Of a stretch of 64,000 nucleotides of DNA, positions 48,493-58,042 are shown piece by piece (the stretch's first letter is position 1; the number at the start of each line of letters is the position of its first letter). Position numbers and translations under genes: made by a program. The DNA comes from Agarivorans albus. GTDB lineage: Bacteria > Pseudomonadota > Gammaproteobacteria > Enterobacterales > Celerinatantimonadaceae. The notes below the pieces were generated by a model that worked only from the letters and a program-made list of their open reading frames with translations, was not told the origin of the DNA and searched no databases. The stretch lies in the NCBI RefSeq assembly GCF_019670105.1, contig NZ_AP023032.1:2350972-2414971 (forward strand), given 5' to 3'.

Positions 48493-48753
48493 GGGTCTGT
48501 TGATCTTTGGTGTTGAAATTTTGTTCGAGATAAGCGGGCTTTAATCGCGGTAAGCACTTAGAAGCCTAGTGGGCTAAGCAATAAGGGCTTAACAAGGAGT
48601 AAGTTCGCTTATCCTAACCTTTTAGGCAGCATTTCTTAGCCATTTATTCAGCGTTAGCGAGTGATTATTAAGCCCCCTTTACTGCACACTCACTGCCTTG
48701 CCTAAATGGCTAAGACATTGCTGCAAAAACCATCAGCAAAGATCAACAGGCCC
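48493..48753. mobile_element. MITE-like non-coding element with terminal inverted repeats
   Basis: 261 bases with no ORF. The ends GGGTCTGTTGATCTTTG and CAAAGATCAACAGGCCC are inverted repeats matching at 16 of 17 bases. TA flanks both ends, as at a TA target duplication, and CTAG is formed on both sides. Inside, CTTAGCCATTTA and TAAATGGCTAAG form a second 12-base inverted repeat (within 48620-48725). The element ends four bases before the eutC stop codon. Probably moved by a transposase encoded elsewhere. Confidence 0.7.
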
Positions 48754-48757
48754 TAGA

Positions 48758-49642
48758 TTATTTATCTTTGGCAGCCGACACTAGAAATTGGCTTTTGGGG
48801 CTAGATTCGAGATTTGAACTGTCTTCAACCACCAATGAACGGTCTTTTAAACCTATGCCTGTACATTTAGTTTTCATTGACTCAGTTAATAAGTAAAAGG
48901 CTTTGTGGCTGGCCTCTTCATAACAAAGGCCTTCTGGGCGTATGTTGGAAATGCAGTTTCTGCTTGAATCTTTAGCGCCGCGTTTAGGGTTCCAAGTAAT
49001 ATAAATACCCATGCTGTCAGGCGATGTAAGACCAGGACGTTCGCCAATTAAAATTAGGGTGATTTTAGCCTTTAGGCACTCACCTACATCATCTCCTACC
49101 GCCACGCGACCCTGTGTAACAATGGTTAAAGGCGCCAAAGACCAAGGGTATTTATCATCCTTAGTTAACTTGATCACCAAACTTTTTATCACGGGCGCAG
49201 CATGGCGTTGAATGGCGGTTGAAGAGAGCCCATCAGCGACAACAATAGCTAAGTCATACTCTTGACTACTTTTGTCTCGATGCTCTAGCAAACTTTGCCA
49301 CGAGGCTTCGCAGAGTTGCCGGCCAAGATCGGGGCGCTGTAGATAGGTCATTCGATCATTAGCTTTGCTGCTTACTACCATGGGAGCATGTTTTGTATAC
49401 GTTTGAATAATTGATGAAGCTTGTAATTTCTCTATAAGACTTTCTACAGCTAAGGCCTTATGCACTGCGTCTATCGCGCGTGCATGGTCTAGTTGAAAAG
49501 GTAGCAGCTGCTGCGTAGGAATACTGGTTCCAGCACGTCCAAGCGCAATACGCGCCGACGTAAACTGCTTTAAAGCCTGCCAGGGGTTTTCGGTGACTAA
49601 ACCAATAGCCTTGTTGCTTGATTTTGTAGAAGGCTTACTCAT
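48758..49642 (-). CDS. eutC: Ethanolamine ammonia-lyase small subunit
   Basis: 294 residues. ARIALGRAGTSIPTQQLLPFQLDHARAIDAVH-type N-terminal region (e.g. GRAGTSIPT, FQLDHARA), DYDLAIVVADGLSSTA-like segment and GERPGLTSPDSMGIYITW are EutC hallmarks. With EutB it splits ethanolamine into acetaldehyde and ammonia using adenosylcobalamin. ATG overlaps the eutB stop by four bases. Confidence 0.96.
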   Translation of the reverse strand: MSKPSTKSSNKAIGLVTENPWQALKQFTSARIALGRAGTSIPTQQLLPFQLDHARAIDAVHKALAVESLIEKLQASSIIQTYTKHAPMVVSSKANDRMTYLQRPDLGRQLCEASWQSLLEHRDKSSQEYDLAIVVADGLSSTAIQRHAAPVIKSLVIKLTKDDKYPWSLAPLTIVTQGRVAVGDDVGECLKAKITLILIGERPGLTSPDSMGIYITWNPKRGAKDSSRNCISNIRPEGLCYEEASHKAFYLLTESMKTKCTGIGLKDRSLVVEDSSNLESSPKSQFLVSAAKDK

Positions 49643-51042
49643 AGTTCATTTTTCTCAACTAAGGAGATAGGCGAGCTAAATGCTTGGGAAAGATTATGAT
49701 TTAGTTGTACTTTCTCTACGTCACTAAATATATCCATATTACTTAACCAAGTCTCAAACTCTGGCGCAGGTTTTAAGCCGAGCACTTTGCGAGCATAAAG
49801 CGCATCGTGAAAGGAGGTTGTTTGATAATTAAGCATAATATCGTCAGAACCAGGAATGCCCATAATAAACGAGCAACCAGCCACCCCGAGCAAGGTAAGC
49901 AAATTGTCCATGTCATTTTGATCGGCATAAGCATGGTTGGTGTAGCAAATATCACAGCCCATCGGAAGGCCAAGTAACTTGCCGCAAAAGTGATCTTCTA
50001 AACCTGCACGAATTATTTGTTTACCATCAAACAGATATTCAGGGCCAATAAAGCCCACAACCGTATTCACCAAAAACGGATCGAAATGGCGTGCTACTGC
50101 ATAAGCCCTGGCTTCGCAGGTTTGCTGATCAACCCCAAAATAAGCATCTGCCGATAACGACGTTCCCTGGCCGGTTTCAAAGTACATCACGTTATTGCCA
50201 ACGGTGCCGCGTTTTAACGACAATGCGGCGTCTTGAGCTTCTTGCAGCACATTTAGGTTCACACCAAAGGTGTCATTGGTGCCTTGTGTTCCGCCAATGG
50301 ATTGAAAAACCAGATCAACAGGCGCACCTTTGTCTATGGTTTCTATGGTGTTTGTCACATGGGTCAATACACAAGACTGGGTTGGAATTTGATAATGCTG
50401 AATGACTTCGTCTAAAAAGTTTAGAAGCTTGATGGTTTGCGGAACATTATCAGTGGCTGGGTTAATACCTATTACGGCGTCACCATTGCCATACATTAAG
50501 CCATCAAAAATTGTCGCGGCAATGCCATCTAAAGAGTCTGTTGGGTGATTTGGCTGTAAACGAGTTGATAGCCGATTTTCTAATCCAACAGTGTTACGAA
50601 ACGCCGTGATTACACGACACTTTTTCGCTACCAGGATTAAATCTTGATTACGCATTATCTTACATACTGCTGCAACCATTTCGGGGCTAAGCCCAGGCCG
50701 GAGAGCTGCTAATGCTTCGGCGTCGGCTTCGTCACTTAGTAACCAATTGCGAAAATCCCCAACGGTCATATGCGAGATGGGCGCAAACGCTACGCTATCG
50801 TGGCTATCAATAATTAGCCGGGTAATCTCGTCAAATTCATAGGGAATCAGCACTTCGTTTAGAAAGGTTTTTAAAGGCAAGTTAGCTAATGTCATTTGCG
50901 CAACAACACGCTGCTCGGCAGTTTCTGCACTTACACCCGCAAGAATATCGCCCGAGCGCTCTGGGGTAGCCTTTGCCATTAGCTCGGCTAGTGAGCCAAA
51001 ATTGTATACGGTGTCCCCTTGTTGCCAGCGATACGCTGCCAT
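49639..51042 (-). CDS. eutB: Ethanolamine ammonia-lyase large subunit
   Basis: 467 residues, TIM-barrel catalytic subunit. GDAVIGINPATDN, SIGGTQGTNDTFGVN, ETGQGTSLSADAYFGVDQ and GLPMGCDICYTNHAYADQND are conserved EutB motifs. AAGGGA ribosome site. No microcompartment shell gene, eutA reactivase or aldehyde dehydrogenase is in this window, so the acetaldehyde step must be encoded elsewhere. Confidence 0.98.
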   Translation of the reverse strand: MAAYRWQQGDTVYNFGSLAELMAKATPERSGDILAGVSAETAEQRVVAQMTLANLPLKTFLNEVLIPYEFDEITRLIIDSHDSVAFAPISHMTVGDFRNWLLSDEADAEALAALRPGLSPEMVAAVCKIMRNQDLILVAKKCRVITAFRNTVGLENRLSTRLQPNHPTDSLDGIAATIFDGLMYGNGDAVIGINPATDNVPQTIKLLNFLDEVIQHYQIPTQSCVLTHVTNTIETIDKGAPVDLVFQSIGGTQGTNDTFGVNLNVLQEAQDAALSLKRGTVGNNVMYFETGQGTSLSADAYFGVDQQTCEARAYAVARHFDPFLVNTVVGFIGPEYLFDGKQIIRAGLEDHFCGKLLGLPMGCDICYTNHAYADQNDMDNLLTLLGVAGCSFIMGIPGSDDIMLNYQTTSFHDALYARKVLGLKPAPEFETWLSNMDIFSDVEKVQLNHNLSQAFSSPISLVEKNEL

Positions 51043-51108
51043 AGCTATCCCTTTCGTTATACTTCAAATAGCAGCAACAACGACTTACGCCGTTGCTGCT
51101 CTGGTTTG

Positions 51109-52149
51109 TTAGCTGTAGCGGTAAGGCCTACCTGCTTTTTCCATGTCATCGTTGTATTTCTTAAAGATTTCTACAATCTTAGCCTTAGTTGGCGATTCTT
51201 TGGCAATTTCATCCCAGAATACGTGTGCCTCTGCTTCAACCGTAGCCCATTCTTCATCAGGAATGGAAGTTAGCTTCATATCACTACCCTCAACACGCAG
51301 TTTAGCTTCGCCACCCCAGTACCACCATTGACGGTAATAATGTGAAGTATCTAAACATAGTCCGAGAAGCTCTTTAAGGTGATCAGGTAATGCATTGTAG
51401 CGATCCATATTGGCAAAGAATGAACCAATCCAAGCACCTGAAATATTGTTTGTTAAGAAGTAATCGGTAACCTTAGACCAACCCACGGTGTAGTCTTCGG
51501 TAATGCCCGACCAAGCAATACCGTCTAGTTCGCCGGTTTGCAGAGCCACCTCAACATCTTCCCAAGGAATAGATACCGGCACCACGCCAAACTTAGCTAA
51601 GAAGCGACCGGCCGTTGGGAAGGTAAATACTCTTAATCCCTTAAGATCTTTAAGGCTAGTAAGGGGCTTTTTAGTAGCAAAATGACAAGGGTCCCAAGCA
51701 CCTGCAGAAATGTGCTTAACACCTACTTTGGCGTACTCTTCTTTCCAAATTTTGTCTAAACCATATTGATTAAACAATACAGGCACATCCAGTGAATAAC
51801 GGCTACCAAATGGGAAGTAACCGCCAAAGGTGGTTACTTCTGTAGGAGAAGCCATAGAGTCATCATCAGATTGAACCGCATCAATAATGCCTTTTTGCAT
51901 GGCGCGAAATAGTTCGCCCGTTGGCACCAGCTGATCGGCAAAATAGAGCTCAATTTGCATCTCTTCACCGGCAATGCGGTTAAAGGCTTCAATGGCCGGT
52001 TTTATTACATGCTCAGCTAAAGCTGGACCTGCATAGGTTTGCATTCGCCATTTAATCTTCGGGCTAGCGGCAAAGGTTTTGGCCGGAGCCAACATGGTAC
52101 CCGCGGTAAGTGCAACAGCACTTGTTAAAAACTTACGTCTTGAGTTCAT
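51109..52149 (-). CDS. TRAP transporter solute-binding protein (DctP family), Tat-exported
   Basis: 346 residues. Twin-arginine signal SRRKFLTSAVALTAGTML, mature start near SPKIKW. TRAP-type DctP fold with LRVFTFPTAGRFLAKFG-type arm and IPWEDVEVALQTGELDGIAWSG, where a conserved arginine normally salt-bridges a substrate carboxylate. Lies 66 bases upstream of eutB on the same strand. The ligand is probably linked to ethanolamine metabolism, by context only. Confidence 0.9.
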   Translation of the reverse strand: MNSRRKFLTSAVALTAGTMLAPAKTFAASPKIKWRMQTYAGPALAEHVIKPAIEAFNRIAGEEMQIELYFADQLVPTGELFRAMQKGIIDAVQSDDDSMASPTEVTTFGGYFPFGSRYSLDVPVLFNQYGLDKIWKEEYAKVGVKHISAGAWDPCHFATKKPLTSLKDLKGLRVFTFPTAGRFLAKFGVVPVSIPWEDVEVALQTGELDGIAWSGITEDYTVGWSKVTDYFLTNNISGAWIGSFFANMDRYNALPDHLKELLGLCLDTSHYYRQWWYWGGEAKLRVEGSDMKLTSIPDEEWATVEAEAHVFWDEIAKESPTKAKIVEIFKKYNDDMEKAGRPYRYS

Positions 52150-52236
52150 TGTTATCCCTCCAGTGGATTATTGCTAGCAGACCCTTGCCCGCCTTAAGGT
52201 AAATATTGATTAATAAGCTTTTGAATAAATTAAGTT

Positions 52237-53559
52237 TTACTTGCCATATACATAATCAGGAAGCCATAAAGCTAGACTTGGAAAAACCATCACTAGGATT
52301 AATGCAAAAACCATAATGCCGACAAATGGAACTACCGAACCGTAAATGTCACGCAGGCTAATTTGCGGCGGAGCCATAGCGCGCATTAAAAAGAGGTTGT
52401 AGCCAAAAGGCGGCGTCATATAGGCAATTTGGGAGGTCACGGTATAGAGAACGCCGTACCAAATAAGGTCAAAACCTAGTGCATTAACCAAAGGCACATA
52501 TAACGGCGCAACAATCACCAACATGGCGGTGTCGTCTAAAAAGGTGCCCATTACCAAAAATGACAACTGCATTAAAATAAGAATCGCCCAAGGCCCAAGC
52601 CCTAGCTGCTCGGTAAACAAATGTTCGATAGATTTTACTGCGCCCAAACCATCAAATATGGCTCCAAAACCAAGGGCAGCAAGAATGATCCACATAAACA
52701 TACAAGAGATGGCCAAGGTACTACGTACAGAGTTCTCAAATACCTGTTTGGTCATGCGCCGTTTGAGAATAGCGGCCAAGAATGCTGCCATTGCACCAAT
52801 AGCCGAGCTTTCTACTAAACTTGTCCACCCATTAACAAAAGGAATCATCATTGAGGCAAAGATGCCAAGGGGTAACAGCCCTGCCCTAAGTAGCCTTAGT
52901 TTTTCGGCCATAGGCACGTTACGTTCTTCCTCGCTTAACACCGGGCCTAAGCTGGGGTTAATCCGACAACGTACTGCAATATAGATAATGAACAGTGTTG
53001 CCATCACCAAACCCGGAATAATACCGGCTAGCCACAGCTGACCTACTGGCTGGCGCGCAATCATCGCGTAAAGCACTAATACCACCGAGGGAGGCACTAA
53101 TATGCCTAAAGACGAACCGGCCTGAATAACCCCAGTGACCATTTTTTTGTCGTAGTTACGCTTTAACAGTTCGGGTAGCGCAATGGTGGCACCTATCGCC
53201 ATCCCTGCCACCGACAAGCCATTCATTGCCGATACCAGCACCATAAGCCCAATGGTACCAATGGCTAATCCACCGGGCATCGGCCCCATCCAAACATGAA
53301 ACATTTTGTATAGGTCGTCGGCAATTTTTGATTCCGACAATACATAGCCCATGAAAATAAACATTGGCAGCGTAAGCATCGGATACCAATTCATTAGCTT
53401 CATGCTGGCAGTAAATGGAATTTCGGCGCCGCCGGTACCCCAAAGTAATATGGCGGCAATTGAGGCTACCGCGCCTATTGCAGCAAATACACGTTGACCC
53501 GTTGCCATTAGCAACATCATCAACGAGAACATCATTGTTGCTATCATGCCGTAACTCAT
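52237..53559 (-). CDS. TRAP transporter large membrane subunit (DctM family)
   Basis: 440 residues and about twelve membrane helices. LTLPMFIFMGYVLSES, GLSVAGMAIGATIALPELL, GILVPPSVVLVLYAMI and FLDDTAMLVIVAPLYVPL are DctM motifs. It is the sodium-coupled channel. Overlaps the DctQ gene by four bases; an 87-base gap precedes the DctP gene. Confidence 0.94.
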   Translation of the reverse strand: MSYGMIATMMFSLMMLLMATGQRVFAAIGAVASIAAILLWGTGGAEIPFTASMKLMNWYPMLTLPMFIFMGYVLSESKIADDLYKMFHVWMGPMPGGLAIGTIGLMVLVSAMNGLSVAGMAIGATIALPELLKRNYDKKMVTGVIQAGSSLGILVPPSVVLVLYAMIARQPVGQLWLAGIIPGLVMATLFIIYIAVRCRINPSLGPVLSEEERNVPMAEKLRLLRAGLLPLGIFASMMIPFVNGWTSLVESSAIGAMAAFLAAILKRRMTKQVFENSVRSTLAISCMFMWIILAALGFGAIFDGLGAVKSIEHLFTEQLGLGPWAILILMQLSFLVMGTFLDDTAMLVIVAPLYVPLVNALGFDLIWYGVLYTVTSQIAYMTPPFGYNLFLMRAMAPPQISLRDIYGSVVPFVGIMVFALILVMVFPSLALWLPDYVYGK

Positions 53560-54065
53560 TTGATCTGAACTCCTCGAATAACTGCAATATCTTTAATAAA
53601 TTGGGAAATGGCCTGCAAAATCATCATCACAAAACCGGTGCACATTAGTGCTTTAATAGGCCACAACAATGGGCGCCAAGCAGAGCGAGTTCGTTGGCTA
53701 TATTCAAGGGAGTAAAGTGTGCTTTCTAAGCCGCCGTATAGCAGTACGAATAAATAGAAAATCAAGAAGAAAATGGTGAATGCATCAACCCAAGCGCGTT
53801 TTTTAATTGACCAATTTCCATAAAATAGGTCCATGCGCACATTGGCATTAAGCTGCATCGCATAAGCGCCGCCAATAATGTAGTAGGCAACCATCATGAA
53901 TTGCGCAGACTCTAAGGTCCAAAGAGACGGCATAAAGAAAGTTTTTGATACCGATGACCACATAAGCACGCCAACAATCAAAAATATCCCATACATCATT
54001 AAGCGACCAACTCTTCGATTGAACGCATCAACATATTTGACATAGGCAATAATAAAACTCGGCAT
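53556..54065 (-). CDS. TRAP transporter small membrane subunit (DctQ family)
   Basis: 169 residues and four membrane helices, with the usual ANVRMDLFYG motif in the loop after helix 2. It pairs with DctM. First gene of the leftward run DctQ-DctM-DctP-eutB-eutC. Confidence 0.92.
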   Translation of the reverse strand: MPSFIIAYVKYVDAFNRRVGRLMMYGIFLIVGVLMWSSVSKTFFMPSLWTLESAQFMMVAYYIIGGAYAMQLNANVRMDLFYGNWSIKKRAWVDAFTIFFLIFYLFVLLYGGLESTLYSLEYSQRTRSAWRPLLWPIKALMCTGFVMMILQAISQFIKDIAVIRGVQIK

Positions 54066-54471
54066 TAACTTTCCTTTTTATACGAACACATGGGTAAAAC
54101 CTTTTTCCCATTTACAGCTGTTAATACTTAAAACAGTACAGCTGGCTAATTTTTACCCCCACCTTGGGTCCAAATATTCCAGCTATACATCGAAGAACAT
54201 TTGCAAGAATTGGCCTTATGATTCCCTGCTAGTCAAAGATTAAGAAGCCATATTGTTGCCCATATTTATTAACAAATAAGGCAATATATTCTTAACAATT
54301 TAACTGGACCAGTTTTTGCTGCTTCTTGCATCAACAGCTATAAGTAAGGTTCAGCAATAGCTATTCCGATTAACTATCAATTATTGGCAACATTAAAAAT
54401 GTATATAAAACAATAAGATAATAGGCATATCGCCCTAAATTGGTTCAGAGCTTGAATCGAGGAAGATAAAT
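54066..54471. other. Divergent control region of the ethanolamine operon and its regulator
   Basis: 406 bases without a gene between the DctQ gene (leftward) and the AraC-type gene (rightward). It should hold both promoters and the regulator's binding sites. It is AT-rich; I see no clear repeat to name as operator. The regulator's ATG has GAGGAAG upstream. Confidence 0.5.
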
Positions 54472-55431
54472 ATGGTGACAAATACGCAAACAAACGGTGA
54501 CTCATTGTTGTGCACAATTCACTCTAATGATGCAAATCATCAAGCGGCAAACTTAGTTAACTGGCAGCAAGAGTTTGATCAACTAAGCAAAGGTCGCTTT
54601 GTTGGTCAAATAAATGAAATTAACTTCCCGAATATTCATGTATTTCGCGAAGACACAAACCAAGAGCTAAGACAGCAATGCCGTGTTGAAGAAGGAGGAT
54701 TATGGATAGGTTTTAGTAGCAATCAAAAAACTTGTCGAATTAACAACCAAACCACCCGCCATAGTCAGTTTTTATGCCGACCAGGTAGCCTAGACTTTGA
54801 ATTGCTCACGCCCGAACACTTTTCTATTTATGGTTTGGTATTGCACAAAAGTTTATTTAGCCAATTAGAAGAACAACAAGATGACCCTAATATTGGCCTA
54901 AGTTTTGATAGCCTATGGCTAGATAATATCCCCGCCAATACCTTACAAACCTTTCAGCAATACCTATCACAACTGCTACAAACAGAAGGCAGTCGTTGGA
55001 GCAGCAACACCCAAGCGCTTATTTTAGAAGACGCAGCGCTTAACCTACTTAGCCAAGCACAAAAACCCGCTTTAGTTAGCGCCCCTGCGTTACATCAACG
55101 CCAACGCATTATGCAACGGGTTAAAACCTACCTTACAGAATCTCGTCTTAAAAACCCTATTACCATTAGCGAGTTATGTGCTGCGGTGCATGTTAGTCGC
55201 CGTACCCTGCAATATACCTTTAGCCAGTGCTGCGATATGACACCAAAACAATACATTCAGATAATTCGGCTAAACCAAGTTAGGCGAGCATTACTGCATT
55301 GCCAGCATCAACAAACCATTGCCGAAGTGGCATTAGATTATGGCTTTTTTCATTTAGGACAATTTTGCAGGGATTACAAAAGACTGTTTTGCGAAACGCC
55401 CAGCGAAACCAGACGCCGAGAGTTTGCCTAA
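54472..55431 (+). CDS. AraC-family regulator, EutR-like
   Basis: 319 residues. N-terminal effector domain (about 1-200) resembling EutR: EFDQLSKGRFVGQINEI and HSQFLCRPGSLDFELL. C-terminal AraC double helix-turn-helix (about 215-318) with ISELCAAVHVSRRTLQYTF and TIAEVALDYGFFHLGQFCRDYK. EutR activates eut genes in response to ethanolamine plus B12. The divergent position beside the TRAP-eutBC run supports the same role here. Confidence 0.9.
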   Translation: MVTNTQTNGDSLLCTIHSNDANHQAANLVNWQQEFDQLSKGRFVGQINEINFPNIHVFREDTNQELRQQCRVEEGGLWIGFSSNQKTCRINNQTTRHSQFLCRPGSLDFELLTPEHFSIYGLVLHKSLFSQLEEQQDDPNIGLSFDSLWLDNIPANTLQTFQQYLSQLLQTEGSRWSSNTQALILEDAALNLLSQAQKPALVSAPALHQRQRIMQRVKTYLTESRLKNPITISELCAAVHVSRRTLQYTFSQCCDMTPKQYIQIIRLNQVRRALLHCQHQQTIAEVALDYGFFHLGQFCRDYKRLFCETPSETRRREFA

Positions 55432-55499
55432 TCTTGTGTTGTTCGAAATAACAAGCGCAGGCATTATTCCCGGCTTCTAAATTCGAAGCAGCTTGCAAG

Positions 55500-56417
55500 C
55501 TACCAAAGTGGCATTTGGCTTATTGCATCACTTTGAACAAAGGTCCCGACAAATTGCTCTACGGTTTCTTCACCATTGGCATAGAGTACATATAGATTGT
55601 AAGTAAGCTCGCCCTCACCGTCGCCTTGGGTGGCATCACTCACTATCGGTTGAACTTGTAGCGTAGCTGTGGAACTTGGCTCGATTAAAACCGGCGAATC
55701 AAAAACTAGCTCAGAGACTGGATTTAAGTGATTTAAATTTATCGTTTGCTGGTTGTTGGCAGCATTTAATGGTGATCCTCCATCGCTTGCCTCGCCGCCT
55801 GTCGAATATAAGTTTTTGGCTCTAAAGCCGTAAACAGTTACTAAGTCTTGCCCTTGGTTTTTAAACAGCATGTTGAGTTTAGGCGGTTCAATCAATCCCG
55901 ATATATAACTAATCGCGGCGCTATGCCATAGATAATCAGGCGTGGTGTCATCAAACTCAGCGAACTTCGAGATTTTTGGGTCTCGTAGCATTTTAGTTTT
56001 TATAGATTCTGGTATTTGACTAGCACGCCAAGGAGACTCAGCGTTTTGATTACTTGGATATAACCACTCAAGCTTAGCGCTATCGCGTTGCCATAAAACT
56101 TGATGAACGGCTAAGCCTTTCGCGTTCACAATATAAGGCGTGTTCGAGTAAACCCACATGGATGCATCTTCTTGGTAACCCAAGTTTCTGTTGTTGTATT
56201 CTCGTAAAGGCTCCCATAAATCGGCTACTGTTAAGCCTTTAAGCTTCCATGTTCCAAATTCTGAGCTAACTTGATCATTGGGCGAAATATAGACACTGTT
56301 TAGCACCAAATTGCTTGGTGCGCCTGTTGGAGGAGTTACAATGGCAGAACACCCCAAACTCAGCCAGAACACTGCCGTAAACATAGCAACTAGAAAACCC
56401 TTAATGGTTAGATTCAT
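55500..56417 (-). CDS. Lipoprotein of unknown function
   Basis: 305 residues. Signal peptide with lipobox LSLGC (C23). The mature part is rich in beta-strand-like segments and has no repeats or catalytic motifs I recognise. It contains phrases such as GTWKLKGLTVADLWEPLREY and NLYSTGGEASDGGSP. Probably outer-membrane or periplasmic. No operon partner is obvious; the next gene on the strand is 98 bases upstream. Confidence 0.7.
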   Translation of the reverse strand: MNLTIKGFLVAMFTAVFWLSLGCSAIVTPPTGAPSNLVLNSVYISPNDQVSSEFGTWKLKGLTVADLWEPLREYNNRNLGYQEDASMWVYSNTPYIVNAKGLAVHQVLWQRDSAKLEWLYPSNQNAESPWRASQIPESIKTKMLRDPKISKFAEFDDTTPDYLWHSAAISYISGLIEPPKLNMLFKNQGQDLVTVYGFRAKNLYSTGGEASDGGSPLNAANNQQTINLNHLNPVSELVFDSPVLIEPSSTATLQVQPIVSDATQGDGEGELTYNLYVLYANGEETVEQFVGTFVQSDAISQMPLW

Positions 56418-56515
56418 CCTATCCTCTCAAATTGTAAACCTAAGACCTAACTAGAAGTAAATAGTCTACTTAACTGGCGGTAAATGAGTAAAAACTGGCA
56501 AGCAGTGGTTCTATA

Positions 56516-56917
56516 TTATTGAATATATTCAACTAATTGGCCATGAGATAATAAGTAAAGCTCTGGGTATGGTGCTAAACCATGATCTTTCAACAACCGA
56601 TTCACATCCCTATAGGTGCGTACTATCTGTTTCTGATCTAGCTTCGCCACATCAACAATGTTTTGTTTAAATACCGGGGCTGTTTTTTGGGGCAAATAGT
56701 CTAAATAGAAACTATCACAAGCTTTGAGATTCTCAGAAAATAATCTCGCTGTAAGGCATTGTTCGAAATCCTCGATGGCTTGGCTATCGGCTTCTTGTTG
56801 AGCTGTTATAGGGCCAAAGCTAGCAAAATAAAATAGTAAACTCGCAGCTAACAAAGCGGTACTACTTATAGTGAGCCAAGTCTTCTTACTGCTTAAAATA
56901 CTCAATGCCACTTGCAT
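56516..56917 (-). CDS. Small single-pass membrane protein, unrecognised
   Basis: 133 residues from ATG 56917. A longer reading needs a TTG at 56947 and is less likely. One N-terminal membrane helix (about 14-34), then a hydrophilic helical domain with two cysteines (QCLTARL and KACDSFY) that could form a disulfide. No known family recognised. Confidence 0.6.
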   Translation of the reverse strand: MQVALSILSSKKTWLTISSTALLAASLLFYFASFGPITAQQEADSQAIEDFEQCLTARLFSENLKACDSFYLDYLPQKTAPVFKQNIVDVAKLDQKQIVRTYRDVNRLLKDHGLAPYPELYLLSHGQLVEYIQ

Positions 56918-56998
56918 GTCTCTATTGTTTATTAACGCCGGTGGCAAGGGCGAGCTAAAGCGAGTCCCGCGGCGATAGCCGCGAATTGGCCACCCTTG

Positions 56999-57361
56999 TT
57001 AAGTTTTTGTCTTATACGCAACGTCTAGGCACCACTTATAGAATGTTTTTGCAATTTTAATATTCTCATGTGGATCATTTGCGGCTCGATCTTTTATGAC
57101 TTTCTCTAGTTCGTTTCTTGGTGTTTTTAGCACCCTGGCTATTATGATGTAACTGAAAATATTTGCCATTAACAGGGCTAAAACGAAAGTTACAATCATC
57201 GCTCCGGGCACGCCTAGATCTGCAATTGAAAAGGCATTCTCGGTTTCCTGACCACCATCTACGCCAGGCGCATCAATCAACCCGCTAACTGCATAAAACC
57301 ATAAAAGTAAAACCACAACAATTATTGAAAAGTGCGTCACTTTAATTTGTGTGCCGTACAT
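56999..57361 (-). CDS. Small two-helix membrane protein, unrecognised
   Basis: 120 residues: membrane helices at about 10-28 and 52-75, with a short acidic loop between, and a lysine-rich cytoplasmic C-terminus. No family recognised. Followed by a GC-rich hairpin (56971-56986) without a T-run. Confidence 0.6.
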   Translation of the reverse strand: MYGTQIKVTHFSIIVVVLLLWFYAVSGLIDAPGVDGGQETENAFSIADLGVPGAMIVTFVLALLMANIFSYIIIARVLKTPRNELEKVIKDRAANDPHENIKIAKTFYKWCLDVAYKTKT

Positions 57362-57467
57362 GATTCACCTTGAAACTTAACGCCTCAATCAGAGGCAAAA
57401 AATAGTTGGTTAGAATTAGCGACGCAGGAGCAAAACCAACAGTTTTTTGTCCTGATGAATTGACTTG

Positions 57468-57761
57468 TTATATGCCAACTTCCTTAAGACGTTCTTCCAT
57501 TACAAGCAGGTACTCCTCAACCATTTTGTAATACGTACTCCATTGCTCAGATGCAGGGAAGTCTTCCATATGCGTTCGCGCCCTGCTGATGAACAATTCG
57601 ACTGGTAGGTAATTTTGAGAAATGTAGCAACCAGTGATGTTGTTTACATAAGAGACCAAAGCGTAAACAGTCACATTCCTGCGGTATCCACGAGCAGGCG
57701 CACAATCAGCTGAGTTCAGCTGCTTCTGAAGTTCTCTTATGCAAGTGTCCGAATCTTCCAT
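57468..57761 (-). CDS. Small soluble hypothetical protein
   Basis: 97 residues from ATG 57761, supported by AAAGGG five bases upstream; an in-frame TTG at 57785 is less likely. Helical, charged, with cysteines in DTCIREL, SADCAPARG and TGCYIS. No family recognised. Confidence 0.55.
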   Translation of the reverse strand: MEDSDTCIRELQKQLNSADCAPARGYRRNVTVYALVSYVNNITGCYISQNYLPVELFISRARTHMEDFPASEQWSTYYKMVEEYLLVMEERLKEVGI

Positions 57762-58042
57762 TTGTGCCCTTTTGGCATATAACAACTTATTAATATGAAA
57801 TATTCCTTGTTTAAACTAGGAAATTTTCCTCTTATCATACATTTTATAAAATAAAGGTTATCACCTTTCCTAAGCTACATCAGCCACCTAGCTCGAAAAA
57901 TAACAAAAACATCAGCATGAAAGTATGCAATCACTTGTAGAAAGTAGGAGCCGCCACAGAACTGTATATAAAAACAGTTGTTGTGAGTTTTGGGGGTTTA
58001 CGCACCAGACAGTTAAAAAGCTAAAACTACTGGGGATTAAGA

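Noticed and set aside
56971..56986. GC-rich hairpin CGCGGC/GCCGCG downstream of the small membrane-protein gene
   Set aside because: No T-run on either strand, so not supported as a terminator; too short to interpret otherwise.
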